Positions 6,997 to 9,092 of a DNA stretch of 9,092 nt are shown here, in pieces. How positions within the stretch are numbered: position 1 is the stretch's first letter; each line of letters begins with the position of its first letter. Made by a program: the position numbers and the translations under genes. The DNA comes from Rubripirellula sp. (GTDB lineage Bacteria > Planctomycetota > Planctomycetia > Pirellulales > Pirellulaceae), in the NCBI GenBank assembly GCA_029287555.1, contig JARFQX010000609.1, positions 1 through 9,092 on the forward strand, read 5' to 3'. The notes beneath the pieces are model-generated. The model worked only from the letters and a program-made list of their open reading frames with translations. It had not been told where the DNA came from and made no database searches.

Positions 6997-9092
6997 ATGA
7001 CCGATAATCGAACATTCCTCTTTCTCGCTCTGCTTCACATATTGCTGGGCGCCGCGAGTGCCCCGCTCCAGGCCCAATCGCAAGCCCCCACAGGGGGGCA
7101 GCTTGAGTTCTTCGAGAGTGAAGTTCGACCGCTGTTGGCGAGGCACTGTTATGAGTGCCACAGTGCAAAATCGAAGCGTGTGGAAGCAAACCTTCTGCTC
7201 GATAGCCGAGCGTCTCACTTGCGTGGAGGTGATTCCGGTACGGCCATCGTACCGGGCGATGCCGATGGCAGTCTGCTGATCGAGGCGGTGCGATACGAAT
7301 CGTATGAGATGCCTCCCAAGGGCAAGTTGCCCGACCGCGATATCGAGACGCTCGTCCGCTGGATACGGATGGGAGCACCGTGGCCTGAGGAAGCGGAACC
7401 AAGTGCGAACGCCATCGCCAGCGAGTTTGATCTCGAGAAGCGAAAGTCGGAGTTCTGGGTTTGGCAGCCGATTGCCGCTGCCGAACCTCCTGCCATAAAG
7501 GATCGTGCGTGGCCTTATAACAAGGTGGATCACTACACGCTCTCGCGTCTCGAACAAGCCGGATTGAAACCCTCGCATGATGCAGATCGGACGGCCATTC
7601 TTCGTCGACTTTATTTCGACCTGATCGGATTGCCGCCAACGCCAGAAGAGGTTGAAGCCTTTCTTCATGACGATGATTCGCGGTCCGTCGAGCGAGTTGT
7701 CGACCGGTTGCTCGACTCGCCACATTTCGGAGAACGCTGGGGACGACATTGGCTGGATCTCGTGCGTTACGCAGAATCACGCGGGCATGAATTTGACAAT
7801 GACACACCCAACGCATTTCAGTATCGCGACTATGTGATTCGTGCCCTGAACGCGGACGTGCCTTATGACCAGTTTGTCCGCGAGCACATTGCAGGTGACT
7901 TGCTGGCGGATCCACGATTGCATCCCTCTGAGAAATTCAACGAGTCTGTTCTTGGCACCGGCTTTTGGTTTCTGGGCGAATGGGTTCACTCGCCTGTTGA
8001 TATCCGCAAGGACGAAGCGGATCGCTTTGACAACATGCTCGACGTGATGTCGAAGACATTTCTTGGCGTCACGGTCGCGTGTGCCCGTTGTCACGATCAT
8101 AAGTTCGATGCCATCTCGACGGCCGACTACTACTCCCTGTCCGGCTTCCTTCAGAGCAGCGATTACCGACAGGTCCGTTTCGAATCGATGGAACAGAACC
8201 GCCGCGCTGCTCTGCAGCTTGCTCGAATTGATGACAAGTATCAGCGGCAGATTCTTGACTTGCTTGAAGGCCAGGGCGTTCGGCTGCCATCGCCAACGAG
8301 CGATCTGAGCGACGAAGCCATCCTTTTTGATTACGCAAATCTTCCGCAGAGCCAGTACCTGCAGGACGGATTTATCTTCGGCCAGTCCCCGCGACGCGAA
8401 GGGTTGGCGTATCTGTCCTCTGCATCTGGCTGCGTGAAAGTTGCCACCTTTGGTGCGGCAGTCAACGATTCCATCTGGAACGGGCTTGAGGCGATTACGG
8501 AAGGTGCCGTTCAGAACCGCAGCGAGATTTCGAAACTTCCCAAGAGTGGACGAACGCTTCGCTCGCCGACTTTCGAACTGAAGCACGGAAATGTCAGCTG
8601 CCTGGTCAACGGAACGGGTCACATCATCGCGTGTGTCGATTCACACCGACTTGTCGCGGGCCCACTTCACAAGCAGACCATCGTTCCGGTCAAAGCAGGT
8701 CAGCGTTGGGTAACACTGGATTTGACTAGATACATCGGACATCGCCTGCATCTGGAATTCGTTCCCGCAGCAAATCAGCAAATGTCCGTTCGCATGGTGA
8801 CGCAGGGCCTCGACGCCGACGGATTGGCCGATCTCGACCGACAGCTGGCGGCGGCGGACAAGCCGTACGAAGAATACGCTCGGGCCGCAGAAGCCGTCTT
8901 GAACAGCCGAGGTGGCGACGAGATCGAAGAACGCGTCTTCGCGGACTTCGAATCAGGAACGTATGACGGCTGGACTGTCACGGGCGAAGCCTTTGGCGAG
9001 ATTCCGCAAACGCTGGAAACCATCGCTCCCTATCAGGGACGGATTAACGGCCGCGGAAAGTTCTTCGTCAATTCCCACAACATTCGCCCCCA
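6997..9092 (+). CDS. Secreted c-type cytochrome, PSCyt1-DUF1549 protein, N-terminal 698 residues (runs off right edge; DUF1553 expected beyond)
   Basis: The ATG at 6997 opens a Sec signal peptide (MTDNRTFLFLALLHILLGAA, likely cut near LQA-QS). The frame has no stop to the window end. Residues about 35-130 are PSCyt1 with the heme site CYECH at 51-55 and MPP with Met105. DUF1549 covers about 172-395 (FDLIGLPPTPEE; WGRHWLDLVRYAES) and includes a second CxxCH, CARCHDHKF, from residue 362. A short helical stretch follows near 400-430. A beta-rich, jelly-roll-like region typical of long family members begins about 457 (GFIFGQSPRREG) and includes WVTLDLTRYIGHRLHLEF. A second beta-rich module starts about 645 (ADFESGTYDGWTVTGEAFG) and is cut by the edge. 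Complete relatives of roughly 950-1150 residues end in DUF1553, and a DUF1501 gene often follows, so both are expected to the right. It is a paralogue of the protein at 1977 but carries the insert that one lacks. No clear Shine-Dalgarno is seen. The architecture is confident; the function is unknown. Confidence 0.93.
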   Translation, partial: MTDNRTFLFLALLHILLGAASAPLQAQSQAPTGGQLEFFESEVRPLLARHCYECHSAKSKRVEANLLLDSRASHLRGGDSGTAIVPGDADGSLLIEAVRYESYEMPPKGKLPDRDIETLVRWIRMGAPWPEEAEPSANAIASEFDLEKRKSEFWVWQPIAAAEPPAIKDRAWPYNKVDHYTLSRLEQAGLKPSHDADRTAILRRLYFDLIGLPPTPEEVEAFLHDDDSRSVERVVDRLLDSPHFGERWGRHWLDLVRYAESRGHEFDNDTPNAFQYRDYVIRALNADVPYDQFVREHIAGDLLADPRLHPSEKFNESVLGTGFWFLGEWVHSPVDIRKDEADRFDNMLDVMSKTFLGVTVACARCHDHKFDAISTADYYSLSGFLQSSDYRQVRFESMEQNRRAALQLARIDDKYQRQILDLLEGQGVRLPSPTSDLSDEAILFDYANLPQSQYLQDGFIFGQSPRREGLAYLSSASGCVKVATFGAAVNDSIWNGLEAITEGAVQNRSEISKLPKSGRTLRSPTFELKHGNVSCLVNGTGHIIACVDSHRLVAGPLHKQTIVPVKAGQRWVTLDLTRYIGHRLHLEFVPAANQQMSVRMVTQGLDADGLADLDRQLAAADKPYEEYARAAEAVLNSRGGDEIEERVFADFESGTYDGWTVTGEAFGEIPQTLETIAPYQGRINGRGKFFVNSHNIRP

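Noticed and set aside
6929..7915. Minus-strand 328-codon frame opposite the second cytochrome gene
   Set aside because: It is Arg/His/Pro-rich low-quality sequence opposite a well-conserved PSCyt1-DUF1549 region, and so a shadow frame.
7777..8622. Minus-strand 281-codon frame opposite the second cytochrome gene
   Set aside because: The plus strand here encodes DUF1549 including CARCHDHKF. The antisense product has no recognisable domain.

Overview
The window looks like a chromosomal segment of a planctomycete, probably in or near the Pirellulaceae. No rRNA or marker gene is present. The assignment rests on protein families expanded in Planctomycetota: an SGNH-like/beta-propeller 'PVC-type heme-binding' protein, two proteins with the PSCyt1-DUF1549-DUF1553 architecture, and a DUF1501 protein directly behind one of them. 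The DNA is moderately GC-rich, and most starts lack a clear Shine-Dalgarno sequence, which is also common in this phylum.

Layout. Positions 1-1532 (minus) hold the N-terminal 510 residues of a secreted protein with an SGNH-like domain followed by the start of a dehydrogenase-type beta-propeller; its C-terminus lies beyond the left edge. A 444-bp divergent spacer follows. Next comes a plus-strand pair: a compact 802-residue cytochrome c/DUF1549/DUF1553 protein (1977-4385) and a Tat-exported DUF1501 protein (4390-5814). Their coding regions touch, so they very probably form one transcription unit. A hairpin-rich spacer with short imperfect repeats (about 5827-5940) separates this pair from a convergent minus-strand gene for a small secreted coiled-coil protein (5954-6616), the only gene here with a textbook Shine-Dalgarno. 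The 380-bp spacer at 6617-6996 contains a tRNA-like sequence with an intact T arm, a mostly pairing acceptor stem and no credible anticodon stem. From 6997 to the right edge runs the first 698 residues of a second, longer cytochrome c/DUF1549 protein, cut before any DUF1553 domain.

How the parts may work together. All five proteins carry export signals, so the window is devoted to the periplasm or envelope. The DUF1553/DUF1501 pairing recurs in planctomycetes, but its biochemical role is not established. The sequence supports c-type heme in one partner and a metal-dependent, alkaline-phosphatase-superfamily-like fold in the other. An oxidative or hydrolytic role on complex polymers is only a guess. 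I found no CRISPR array, transposase, integrase, restriction or toxin-antitoxin gene. The most unusual items are the tRNA-like remnant, the hairpin cluster, the loss of canonical catalytic residues in the SGNH-like domain, and the internally repeated helical protein with a His-rich hinge.
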